From Diphasiastrum complanatum (lineage: Eukaryota > Streptophyta > Lycopodiopsida > Lycopodiales > Lycopodiaceae): a DNA stretch of 64,000 nucleotides. The notes below the pieces were generated by a model. It had not been told where the DNA came from. It saw only the letters and a list, made by a program, of their open reading frames with translations, and did no database searches. The translations under genes were made by a program, and so were the position numbers. The DNA lies in NCBI GenBank assembly GCA_029204225.1, contig CM055098.1, forward strand, positions 20,028,685-20,092,684, given 5' to 3'. This document shows, one piece after another, positions 25,299 to 38,100 of this stretch (its first letter is position 1; every line of letters starts with the position of its first letter).

Positions 25299-28200
25299 AA
25301 GAAAGAAAGAAAGCTTTATTAATGTCTTTTCCATCCCAAATGGCATATAAGACTAATGAAGTACATGTCATGTATGTGGTAACCATAGGAGCGTATAAAA
25401 AACGTCTCCAAACTGTAATAAAGAAAAACATCTAGTGCAACCTAAAATAGATACGTATGCGAGAATGTGCATAATAATAATCATATGTGTCTCGGGTAAG
25501 ATGTCAAGGCTGTGCTGCATCTGCTGTGCTGCTGCTGTAAAAAGATGTAATGCGAGCCACGGTATGGGAAAGCACTGGAGTCTGCCGGCGGCGTCTGTGA
25601 GTATGAGCACATGTGTGTGTGATAGTAGTAGTAGTACGCCCCTGCGTAGAATGTCTAGTAATCCTGGTGGTATCCTGATGGTGAGAGGTACACTGTCTCT
25701 GATCTCTATGAGCATGAGAGCGGCCAACATCCTCATCGTCATCCTCATCAAAATTGTCGAACCATTGAACACTGTTAAGTAGAGATACAAATTATTTTGT
25801 TGATTGAATTTTGATTTGAATGGCATTTTTTATGATATAATGAAAAATGTGGTGTTTGTGAACTACAAATTAAGATAAACATGAACTACCTTCCTTGCGA
25901 TATTTGTTCCTAGTATTGAGGTATCCATACGCTTATCATCCTGCTGAATAGTTCTGCTCAACAAACAATGATCCAAACTTCAAAATCGTAAAATTCCTCA
26001 GTCAACTATAATATGATACCATATTCTGAAAATATGATTGATGAGTCCAGATAAAAAGGATGCACCTGTCACCATTATTTAAGTTGTCAAGCTTTAATAC
26101 CTCAATCTCCTCCTGAAATAAGGTGCACAGGTCCACAGATACTCAACTTACTACTGATTGTAACTATTCAAATAAATCAACAAAGATCAGATATATGAGA
26201 GGACTGGCAGTGATTCAGTGACAGTTTTTGATCAAATTCGCATCGGAGAATTGAATAAAATCAAAATGTAATCGATTTCAAGCAGAACCACAATCGGATC
26301 TGATCGTATCACCATATGAGGAGACATTACTTCCAATGTAGCATCAACATACCCACAGATATGATAGGTACTCTACTAGGGTTTCATCAGAGACGTCACC
26401 TTCATGACAAGGGGTCCCTCGTTTGGAGCTTGCTCATAATTACATCCATTTAATCTGCAGTTTACATTTCTGATAAGACCACAATTTTGTTTCATAAAAG
26501 TACAACAGCGTATTTTTTCAGGAAGTAAGGAATTTCTAATGCCTTATTCATATTATGCTTCAATTCCATGTTTATTCATATTTGAAAGAACAATTACAAA
26601 TAGGCAGTACCCACCAAAAAATGACATGGACAAAAATCATTTACGAATGAAAAAACCACTATGAAAAGAACCTTTCACGAAACTCCTTTTCATTAGCCTC
26701 TAAAACAACAATTTGTCTCTCAAGCTCCTTGCACTGTTCTTTGTTCAGCTCAACTGTCTTGCTAAGCTGCTGAGCCTGATTCAACCACCAGTAAAAACAC
26801 TAACAGCTGCTTGAAAATCAGGACAAAAAATATCTTGCAAGCAGCAGAATCCAAAGGCATCCAAAACCTCACCTGCATCCACGACATAGATGCTTCAGAT
26901 TTTGCATCTTCCAATGCTTTCTCCAGAACATTTATCTTTTCTTCCAGTAGATTCCTTCCAAGTACCACATCCTTATGCTCTACACATATCTGCATAATGA
27001 CACAAAGTGCAGTCTCTCATTAAAAAGGGATCCCTAAGGAACAAAAGCTAGTACAGCAGATCAGATTCCTATCAATCATACCGTAGTCGGATTTTTCACG
27101 GGTTGTAGTCAAGATTTCAAAAGAAAAAAGAGGTTATTTTTCCAATTGATTTGCAGTAGGACACTTCAAATTGTCAAGAAAAATATCGAATCACTTCTAA
27201 TCTAATCAATTTGTGATTATGTAGAACAACGACGACATGGAGTTCAACCATGTAATAAAAAGGTGACTGCCATAGCTTGAGAAGAAATGTCGAAACCTGA
27301 GCAAATAACTCCTCATATTTCTTAGCTTCTGCAAGCTCTGCTTCTTTTTCTCCCAGCAAGGTTTGGACAGCTTGTGCGTGAGACAATTCTGAAATTCTGT
27401 ACAAAACACCAAAGGACATAGGGCAACCCGTCTAAAGTAGAGCAAGTAGGATCGAAATTCACCAAAATGTTGACATGACAACTAGTTAGCAGAAAAGATG
27501 TACTGCAGAAGTGTCAGCAACTTCAAGATATAAAAACCTGGCTTCTCTCTCTGTCTGACCAACATTTTCTGCAGCTACAATTTGCTCCTGCAATTTGCAT
27601 ATACACTCCTTGGTGGATTGAAGCTCTAGACGCACTTGCTGTATCTGATGTTAAGAAAAGTATTCTCTGATAGTTTGTTAGATGGAAATATCTCGCCATT
27701 GTGATTTGGTTCAGGATTAGTTTCAAATATACTGATTTGACATAATTACCTGTTCTTCGTACATAAGTGTGCATTCTTTCTCTCGGACTTCAATGGCAGA
27801 TTGGAATTCAGAGATTTGTTCTTCTAGTGCTTTTTTAGTAGATAAAACCTCCTCTTGCACCAACTTTAGCTGCAAGTGTGCACGGATTCAGGTGAATTGA
27901 TTGAAAACATGGCACAGTTCCATAAGTTACATCAGAATATGTGCATGTCCATAACAGAACATATTTCAGAGCTTTTGACACGTGCAGACTGAAAAATGCG
28001 TCAACATAAAGAAAGATAACCAAGTGTTGTACAGGGAAAATAGGAACTGACGCATGCATACATACTATGCGATACCAGTGAGGATATAAATTCCAAAGAA
28101 TAAAACACCTTTGTGATTGGCAATTGAAGAATAGCTTTCTGGTATTAACAGAGCTTTCTAAGCCCCATAAAGGCAAATCCATACACTCTTTATCACCTTG

Positions 28201-31200
28201 TCCTCTACAACCCCCGTGATATGATGTCGAATGTCGTTCTCTTCACATTCTTGTCACCCATGCACGTACTCATGCTCCTCACCTCCACCGTACCTTCCAC
28301 CATAAAATGCATGCCTATGATGATTCTGACTCCGCAGTTGTCTCTGGTTTCCCATTATCTTGGTGCACCAACAATATCCACCCTATCCATAACAATGGTC
28401 ATTCCTAGTAACTATTGCATTATCATGATTGGGCATGTTCTCGCAAAGCTTAATGGTACTATACTTCAGTCTGCTGTGAGTTTAGAGGCGGAAGCCAGGA
28501 GACCACACAGATGATGAGGAGGAGGACGACGACATACCTTTGCACAGAAATCAAAGACAACGCACCACTCATAGCCACACTGATGCCCGAGCCGTCAGAC
28601 CTCTTACAAGGAGACTTCTTAGACGACATCAACGGCTACCCTGGCTCCTACATGCTACAACTCGCATCCCATCCTTTTATAGCATCAGCACCAGCAGGAC
28701 ATGATGATAGTGTTATCCTTTACTATGCTCCTAAATATCTTATCGCGTGTATTTCAGTTCATAGTAGATGTTTCTTTCCTATTGTTTTGGGGACGTTTCA
28801 TACGCTCCCATTGTTACCAAATACTAGGAGAGACTAAATTCTGAGGCAGCATGCGTGGCAGTGCTGACTGCCACGCAGGCAGCGCCTACCTGCGTGGCAG
28901 GGATTGCCAAAACTGCCGCTGCCTCCTCTGCATCTGCTGCCACAAAAACGATTGCGAGTTTACCAACTCAGCCATCTGCTCCTACTCCTGGCCTCCTTCG
29001 GATCCCTAGACCTACTGCTTCTTCATGTTCTTTGCCCACTCAAGAATCGGCACCCATCCCCTATAATCCATCAAAATCTACCGAGCTACTTGGCAAGAAG
29101 ATCAGTTCAAGCTAATTTCCAAAATATGAAACTAGAATTCTTGCAGTTGAAGGAAACGGTTGCAATGTTGATTACCAAAAGGAATATGATGCAGTCCAAT
29201 ATTACACATTTGGAGCAAACAATCGGCAACAAGCAAATTCCAGCCTCCGAGTCCACCACCGCTATGATAAAAGCGTTGGAACAAAAGATCGAGCAACAAA
29301 AGGAAGAAGCCTTGTCTTGGGCATCAGTAATAAAGCAAGGTACTAAACCTAGTGCTCCCATCACATCAGTCATTTCAGCCACAATCCAGGAAAAGAAATC
29401 TCGGGAGCAAAAGGCTGTTAACATTGGGACATCGAACAGATGATTTGGACACAACATGGAGGACTACTAGAGATACGGTCACATTGATCATCCGCTTCAC
29501 CTCATTGGCGACTAGACGAGACGCTCTACAATGTAGAGCTAAGCTCCGGGGCTCCACCATTTCTATGGATGATGATCTTACTTACATAGAGCTGAACGAG
29601 AGGCGTAAGGCCTTTTAGGAAGCCAGGGAGTCAGGCATACGAGTTATATACAGAGATGGACGAGTGCGCCGTTTGGATAGCGCTCGTGATGGTTCCCATT
29701 GTTAGGGATTTGGGGCCCGGGGTTGGGAGCACCCCGGGGCCCCATCCACACCACCTTCGGATTGGAGTGTGGAATTGTGCTGGCATACACTCATCTTCTA
29801 CTGCAGGGGACCCGGTTCACTTCATTGCTAGCAGAGATATATTATTCTTTATGGAGACACACGAGAGCCCAAAGCGAGGACTTCCTTATTTTCCTAGATA
29901 CAGATGGGACTCAATATTCCGACGAGAGATTAGATCTTCCAGTGGCCGTAGTTCAGGAGGGGTTACATGCTTATACATGGAGTCTCTCCAGTCGAGTCTT
30001 GACTTCATCAGACATGAGGAGCAGGCTTGTTATATATGGACTCGCATTGTGGGCCAGGATATTGGTTTGGACAGAGACCTTTTTATTGCAGCATGCTATT
30101 TCCCACCAAAGTCTTCATCTTTTGCTGAGGGTATTGGATCCCCGTATCAGGACCTCTCACCGGATATTATCAGTTTGCAGAGGGGGGCATATTCTCCTCA
30201 CTAGAGATTTTAATGCCCGAACATCTTCGCGACAGACAGAGCTCTTTTATACCATGGATCAGCTTCATGTTCGTGCCCTTCACAGTGATACACTTGGAGT
30301 TACCAGGACTTCCGACGACAGTTTGGGAACTATTACCCCATATGGTGAGCACTTATTACAGATTGGAGAGGCACATGAGCTAGCCATTTATAATTGCTTA
30401 TCTTGTTGGCCACATTCGAAACCCAACACACATCTCGATCATTGCACCCTCCCTGGTATGATGTCGAGTGTTGTTCTCTTCATCTATTCACGTATCCATG
30501 CTCCGCTCTTGCTTCGATCTTCCCGACACCCCTACCACCATGTTCTCCGCTGTAAAAAGCATGTCTTTGATGACTCTGAAGGGAAACAACTTATTGACCT
30601 TCTTTTCAACCTGTCTCTCTGGCCGTCGACATGGTCTCTTTTGTTGGTTTACGAAGGAGCCGGGAATCTCGGCCTCTCCATCTGTGTCGCTGCATATGGG
30701 TACCTCGGATCTCTGTCTCCGACAGGATATGCACTCATCAGCTGTGTCAGGGAATGTGTACCATCTAGTCTCCTCCTCCTCAGATCTGACATCTCTCGGA
30801 TCATCAGTGCGACACATCTAGGGTCCTCATAAGATATCAAGGTAAAAAGTGTAACTGGGTGCTCTCTGAACAAGCAGTAGTACCGCCCCCGTATCTCATA
30901 GTAGGCTGGACATCTGAAGAGGAAATGTGACTCGTCCTCAGTCTCATGCATAACACACATGCTGCAGAGCCGGTCCTCTCGTGGGGTGCCACTGTATCTG
31001 CCAGTCTCAATAGCCAGCTGATGTGAAGAAACCCGAAACTGACCCATTGCATTCCGCAGACTATGTGATATACTCCTCAGCAAGTAACCAGATACTATGG
31101 GGCAGCCAGCCGGATCAAGAGATAGAAAGTGTGTACGATAAAACTCACTCTTGGTCCCCAATGGACCCTGCCAAGTGGTATGAAGATATGATCTGTAAAG

Positions 31201-34200
31201 GAGGCCTCTGATGTACTGGTGGCAGGTAGATCACTAGTAAGGATACCCAATGTGGAGAGGAGACGGCAAGCCTGGGAGTACCATGAGAAAAGGTGTCCCT
31301 TTGAGTGTAGGCGCCGGGATGAAGATAAAGCTGCAACTACATAATGTGTACCCCCGTCCTGAAGATCCTCTAACCTCTGTATGAATGTCACAATATGGAA
31401 TAAGGCCTCAATCTGAATAGGGGGGACCGCAAACTCCGCCAAGATAATCTGGTGTGGTATTGAGGGCTTAGCCCGTATCATCCAGGAGAGCAAACGAACC
31501 GACAAACCCCACCGTGTGCAGAAAGAAAGAAGAGCATCTAAGTGTCGCTGCAAACCCTCTCTCGTCCGTGAAAGCAAAACCACATCATCAGCATAAAGGA
31601 GAATAGCAATAATGAGGTCGCCCAATGTACAACCCTCCCCTCCATCACTCTGTATAACATGCTCTAGCTCGTCGATGTAAAGACCAAAAAGTGTAGGAGA
31701 GAGTGGACATCCCTGTTTGACACCAATAGTACTGACCACCTCCGGTGAAATAACTCCTGATAGTCGGACCCTGCCAATAACTCGCCTGTACAATGCTACT
31801 ACCGCCTGTATAGTATCCTCCTGAAAGCCCCGATCATGAAGTCTCTGTATCAATAGACGCCTAGGCACATAATCAAATGCCTTGCGGAAATCCACAAAGC
31901 AGCAGTATACACGCTCCCTCTTGGCCTTAGCCTCCTCAATGATGGACCTCAAAGTAAAGATATGATCCGATGTAGTATATCCCGGTCTGAAACCCGCCTG
32001 TCCAATGGCATGGAGTGATCTAGCATCCATCTCTGTACTGATCTCTGACTGTAGGATAGAACCATATACTTTGGCGAAGAGGTGACTGATCATAATGGTG
32101 CGGTAGTTGTCAGCGTTCATGGGGTCCCCGCCTTTGTGGATAGGGTGAATGAGGTTTGTGGACCATGGAGAGGGAAAATCAGAGGTGACAGCTCGGTTGA
32201 ATAGGATGGAGAGAAAGGGTGAGAGGATGTCGGGAGCATACTTTAGAAGTTCAGCCTCTAGCTCATCAATGTCTTTGGCTTTATGGGAATGGAGTCGTGT
32301 GATGGCCTTTTCTATAAGTTCGTTAGTGAATATGGCAGAAGTATCCGTAAGACAGGAGGTGGGAAGAGGAGGGGTATCTGGGATGGTGTATAGTGATGTG
32401 GCATATGCGACCCAAGTGCTGAGGTCTGTGATCCGTGGTGGGGGTGACCGTGGAAGGAACCTCTTCCAGAATGAACCTGAGGAAGAACTAAAGAGGAGAT
32501 CCGTCAGTTTCTTACCCTGACCAATCTCGTATGCGATTTCTTTTTTGGTGGTTCTGCGGTAGACACGAGATATGGTTTTGGTCATATGAGGAGGATGGGA
32601 GCAAGCATATATGAGGTTCTGATGTAGCTGGATGCATTCCTGATCATACCAGGGGTTATAGGGTCTATGACGTTGCTAGTCTTTGGGCCGTGGGGATGGA
32701 AAGGCAATGGAAGCTGCAGTATGGATGGTCTGGACAAGAAAGAGGAATTGCTCCTCTAAAGTATGCTCATGTGGGAAATAGGTAAGGAGATCGGAGAGGG
32801 CTTCTCTGTATAGTGGTGTGTGATGTGAAGTGTAGCGGTAGGTGGGTTTAGCTATAGGGGTCGAAGAGAAAATAGGTGTGATATGGAGATGACCGACAGA
32901 GAGTGAGAGATATGAATGATCAGAAAGAGTGGTGCGGTGTACAGAGAAGGATGAAATGAAGTGAAGGAGAAACGGTGAACCCATGAAATAGTCGACGACG
33001 CTATGTCCTCCACTATGCGGGAAGCAAGTGTAGTCACCAGAGCCTGGCAGCTGAAGAAGGCCATTATAAATGGCCAGTCCATGAGCCTCACCCAACTGAA
33101 GCATCCGCTCCCCATATGATGTGACTGGACCCGCTGCATCCGCCGATCGCCGTATAAGACCAAGATCATCCCAATCAAGTGCATGTATCCTCTGTGGGTC
33201 ATCTGCTGCTCTGTGAAATTCTGTTTGCCTAGACCCAGTCCTGGCATTGAAGTCCCCCGCTAGAAGAATATATCCTCGATCCTCATATTTGATAATGTCC
33301 GATGAAATATCCATGAAAGGTGACTCCTCCTCTGAGGTGAAAGGTGATGTCTCTGGAGGGAAATAACAAATAGCCAAGAATATGTCACGATCTAACTCCA
33401 TCAACCTGTGGTCCAACCTCATCCAGATATAGCGAGCCTGCTCGTCAGTGTATAGTAGCTCGACCCATGGTTGGAGAGAGTCTCGAAATAAGCAAGCAAC
33501 ACCACCTGAACCGCGACTAGTCAGTGCCCTCGTCTTCCCTCTGCAAGTAGAAAGCCAGCAAAATCCCTCAATGCAAGGAAGTCCTCTCTTAGGACTCTCA
33601 TGTGTCTCAGTAAGTATAAGGATATCCCCTGTAGTACAAAAATCTCTAAAGTCTCCTGCTGTAGCTGAAGAATGGATACCATTGCAGTTCCATAAACTTA
33701 ACCGCAATGCTTTTGTGAGGGCCCCCGAACCGCTCCTAAGTCCGGGGGGCCCAAATCCCTATGCCCTAGATTTTTGGGTGTCAATGTATCGGGCCTTACC
33801 ATCCCGATATATCACCCTTTTTCCCAGTGCTTTGGCTTCGCTGAAAACCTTCCTCCTTTCGGCAACTTGCATAGGTGTGAGATCATCGTCCATGAAGACA
33901 AGGGCACCTCTCAACCTAGCTCATAGCCTAAGGACAGCTTGCCGCTCCTCTATTCCCGTGAACCGTATGATGAGTGTAGTTGGATCTCTTTTAGTTCTCC
34001 ACGCTTTTTCCATTCCGTTGTGATGGTGGGAAAGTGTATCCGTGAGGAAACTGGATGCTTCGGTAATTGGAGCCTTAGTATCTTCAATTCCTCGCACCCG
34101 CACATTCAGAGATTTATACTTCTGCATTTCTTCTTCGGATATGGTGGCTGAGATAACGCTATTGAAAGTGTGTGTACCTTCTTTAACGTCTTCTTTGAAT

Positions 34201-35051
34201 AGAGAGGCCCATGTTTTGGTTTCCGCCTTATGTTGCTCAATCCGTTCCTCCAATTCTTGGATCTTTGTGGTGCTGGCTGGTTCTTCTTTTCTGCTCAAGG
34301 TCTCTTCCAAAGATATGATCCAGGCCATCATAGTTTGCTTCTCGATTGCCATAGCTTGTATTGTGGTTTTCAATTGACCCATTTCCATCCCTAGGTAGCT
34401 AGATTCCAGTGTAATCTGTTCCATGCAAGAGAGAAGGTACTGTTCAAATGCTTTCGTAGGAGAGTAGGCTTCTTTAGGGAATGAGAGAGGATAATGGGAG
34501 GGGGCAGGAGAACCATGGAGAAAGGAGAGGGCCTAGGAAGAGGGGGGAGGGCTGTGAGCAGGCAGCGAGGGGTTGGGAAGGGCCAGCGAGGGGGTGGGAG
34601 GGGTGGGAGTAGGCTGAGCAGACAGCGAGGGGGTGGGAAGGGCCAGCGAGGGGGTGGGAGGGGCGGGAGTAGGCTGTGCAGGCAACGAGGGGGTGGGAAG
34701 GGCCAACGAGGGGGTGGGAGAGGTGGTGGGAGAGGGAGTAGGCAGCGAGGGGGTGTGTGAAGGGCCAGCGACAGGCTGCAAAGGAGAGGGAGGGAGTAGC
34801 GAAGGAGATGAAGGGGAGCGAGGGGGAGGGGAGCGAGGGCTCCCCTTTTTTCTGGCCATGGAGACCCCCTGAGTGCGATGGAGGTCAGAGGGGAGGTGAG
34901 TGCGACCAAGGTAGGGCAAGCTAGGCCAGGGCAGCAGCAGGTGGATCGGGCAGGTGAATCAGCATCGGGCAGGTGGATCAGCAGAGGGAGAAGCGTCAGC
35001 AGGGCGTCAGGGTCAGGTTAGTAGGGCGTCAGCAGGGGATCGGGAGGGCGC

Positions 35052-35114
<63 letters not shown>

Positions 35115-38100
35115 TATTAATGTCTGTTGAGTGCCCAAGGGCACATAGAACTCTCTCGAGCTAGGAAAAGACATAGCCAATATAGAGTCATAAAATGCCT
35201 AAAAAGAGCAGATACACGAGCTTAACCTCTAGCTCTGAAGAGGGTACAGGAGAGCTTAACCGCCTGCTCTGCTGAGGAAAGTAAAAGGATAAATATCAGT
35301 CTTGAAAAAAGCGTCTGATACCCATAGCAGTTGTGGGCTGTGATCGAGGAGCTCTGGTAGCTCTAGAGGCGCGCGTAGATCTGGCAAGAGGTGGTGGCTG
35401 AGCACGCTGGGCCTTCGCCCTCACCGGTATGACTGCCTCATCATCTGATAGGTCATCACGCTCCTACTTCTGAAAGAAGCTAGTAATGAGATGCTGGCTA
35501 GAATCAGTAATACTCTCCGATGGTAGCAAAGAGGCTCTCAACATAAGCATCTCTCGTAGTAAAAGGCCGACATATCTGGGATCCTGATACTCCAAAAATG
35601 TACTGAGGGTAATAGGGGTGTCAGGATATAAACAGTGATGTCGGCCACGTATCTCATAGTATGTAGGGCATATAAAGATAAAATGAAACTCATCCTCCAC
35701 TACACCCAATGTGCATATCTGGCATATCCGATGCTCTCTCAAAATGCCTGAATATCTGCCTGTCTCAATAGCAAGCTGATGTGAAGAGACTCGTAACCGT
35801 CCCAATCTGTATCGGAGCCCAAAAAAAAGAGGAAGAGAGAGATATAAAGGTCTAACAGGGAGTCGTAAGAGAGAGAGAGAGAGAAAGAAAGAAAGAAAGA
35901 AAGCTTTATTAACGTCTTTTGGGCACCCGTGGTGGGTGCATAAGACCAAAAAGAAAATATGTACAAGCAACAGTGGGAGCATCATCCATAGGAGGACGTG
36001 GCCGTAAAATGCTATAAACTAGCTACGAATGAAAGTAGAACAAAGCAGAAGTGAAATAAGCCCACAACCCGGGCCAGGTGGAGAATAAGTACATATCAGC
36101 GAAAGTAAGTGTGAAGTGTTCGCTGAGTGGACCGTACAGTGGGCCCCGATGGAGGCGAGTGTCGACTACATCTGGGCTTTTTCCGCGGTGGCACAGCGAT
36201 AAGAATCTCATCATCGGAGTCATCAGCATGTGCTCGAGTCCGAAAGAAGCCAGTGAGAAGCAGATGCCGGGAGTCTAACCCCAGGTGGTCTGGTACAGGC
36301 AGATGAGACTGACAGAGAGTAAGCATCTCAAAAACAAGAAGTCCCAAGCAACGAGCATCCGGATAGGAGACAAAACTACGAAGTGTATGCGGGCCATCAC
36401 GAAAGAGACAATAATACCTCCCCCGTATCTCATAATACAACGGACATCTGAGGAGGAAATGGGCTTCATCTTCCACCTCCTGCAACGAGCACAAGCGACA
36501 TAGACGACGCTCCCGGGGGATATCCCATGCACGACCGGCCTCAATAGCAAGCTGATGAGAGGAAATGCGCAACTGCCCAAGACGATAGCGTAGGCCGTGT
36601 GATAGGGGCTGTGAGAGATAGAGCGGCAACAATGGCAAACCAGAAGGATCCAGAGAGAGGAAGTGTGTTTGGTAATAGCTAAGTCGAATACGGGAAGGTG
36701 GGAGGGAGCTCCAAGTCTGCTGCATATATCGATGGAACAAATAGCCTCGGATATATGAATGCGTACCACGAGGAAGATCCATGATAGAGATGCCCAGATG
36801 TCGTAAGAGATCAGACGCCTGCTGGTACCAGGATAGCTTGGCATGGGAATCAGCTAGGATACGTGAAGAAGTAACCGCAGCAACTATGTATCTATCCGGG
36901 TGAGATGCATGAATCTCCTGAATTCGCTGAAGAAAAAGAATAAGGCGGAAAAAGCCCACAAGGATGATCGGAGGAGTAGCAAACTCAGCACATAGGATAT
37001 CATGAGGGGTGGTAGTCTTGGCACGTATCATGCGACCCAACATAGTGGCCTGAATGCGGGAAATGTCTGCCCAGTCCCAGAAAGAAAGTCCTGGCAACCA
37101 AATCTCGGAGGCATACATCACTGTTGGAACCACCCGCGTGTGAAACAACTGGCATCTAGTAGCGGGATCAAAAATATGATTCATTGTACAACCACGCTCG
37201 AACTGGACCAATGCTAAAAGACCAGAGGAAATGTGCGCAAATGTAGCCTGGCGGAAACCAAGAAGGGGCGCAGTAAACAGGACTCCCAAGTAAGTATAAG
37301 AGGCAACAATGTCAACTTCCTGGCCGTCATAGAAGAATTGATAATTGTGAAGGCTTTGTCGATTGGTGTTGAAAATCATGATCTTCGTCTTTTTTAAGTT
37401 AACAGAGAGACCCCAAGCAACACAAAACCGATGTAAGACCTGTAAGTGACACTGCAACCCTTCTGGTGAGGAAGAAAGCAGGACAATGTCATCAACATAA
37501 AGCAAAATGGGGATGAGCAAATGAGCCAGCGGGCAACCTTCTCCACCTTCTTCACATATGAGGCGCTCAAGATCATCAATATAAAGTGCAAAGAGCGGAG
37601 GGGATAGTGGACAGCCTTGCTTGACGCCAACAGTGCTATGATGGGAGAAGACAAATCAGTACCCAGCCGAATACGTGCTAGAACTCTCTCATACAAAGCA
37701 ACCACTGCCGCGAGAATAGAGTCGGAAAAGCCAAGTTGACGTAGTCTGAGGCCTTAGAGAGATCAACGAAACAAGCAAATACCTTCTTGTCCATATGCTT
37801 TGCCTCCTCAATGATAGTACGTAGAGTGAGGACATGATCAAGAGTGCTATAACCCCGGCGGAAGCCAGCCTGGCCAGTCGCATATAATAGTCGAGAATCA
37901 GCCTTTGCCGTAACGAAGTTCTGGAGAATAGTGGCGTACAACTTGGCCATGGTATGACCAATCATAATAGTGCGATAGTTGTGGACATTCATGGCATCGC
38001 CTGCTTTAAGAATGGGATGAAGGAGATTGGTGGCCCAAGGTATGGGGAAACTATCAACGACAGAGCGGTTGAAACAGCGAGCCAGGAAAGGGGAGGCGAG

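Larger units (their letters stand above)
28840..30650 (+). mobile_element. LINE, plus strand, ORF1 and endonuclease only
   Basis: Antisense to the host gene. It has ORF1 with frameshifts (28,904-29,705), a TAG and hairpin, then an endonuclease domain (29,760 to about 30,450). It ends just after the start of the reverse-transcriptase linker and meets the 3' side of the minus-strand LINE 1 near 30,650. The convergent junction lacks both elements' 3' ends. Confidence 0.75.
30650..35055 (-). mobile_element. LINE 1, near-complete non-LTR retrotransposon
   Basis: Sense is minus, same as the host gene. In order: 5' leader starting right after a (TC)n tract at 35,056; ORF1 with an in-frame Pro-rich minisatellite; TAG and GC-rich hairpin; complete APE endonuclease; a lone in-frame TAG; reverse transcriptase with a 120-residue in-frame deletion; C-terminal CCHC module. 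The 3' UTR, hairpin and tail are missing at the convergent junction with the plus-strand LINE. It is the best-preserved endonuclease in the window. Confidence 0.88.

Noticed and set aside
32149-32520. 123-codon plus-strand frame
   Set aside because: Lies opposite the reverse transcriptase of LINE 1, whose motifs are unmistakable on the minus strand.
32660-32690. Second functional readthrough site at the TAG between endonuclease and reverse transcriptase of LINE 1
   Set aside because: Bases after the TAG (CAA-CGT) fit the plant-virus readthrough context only in the first codon, no hairpin follows, and LINE 2 has sense codons at the aligned place. A simple nonsense mutation is more likely.
34494-34872. 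Gly/Arg-rich plus-strand frames with regular repeats
   Set aside because: Antisense reading of the ORF1 minisatellite.
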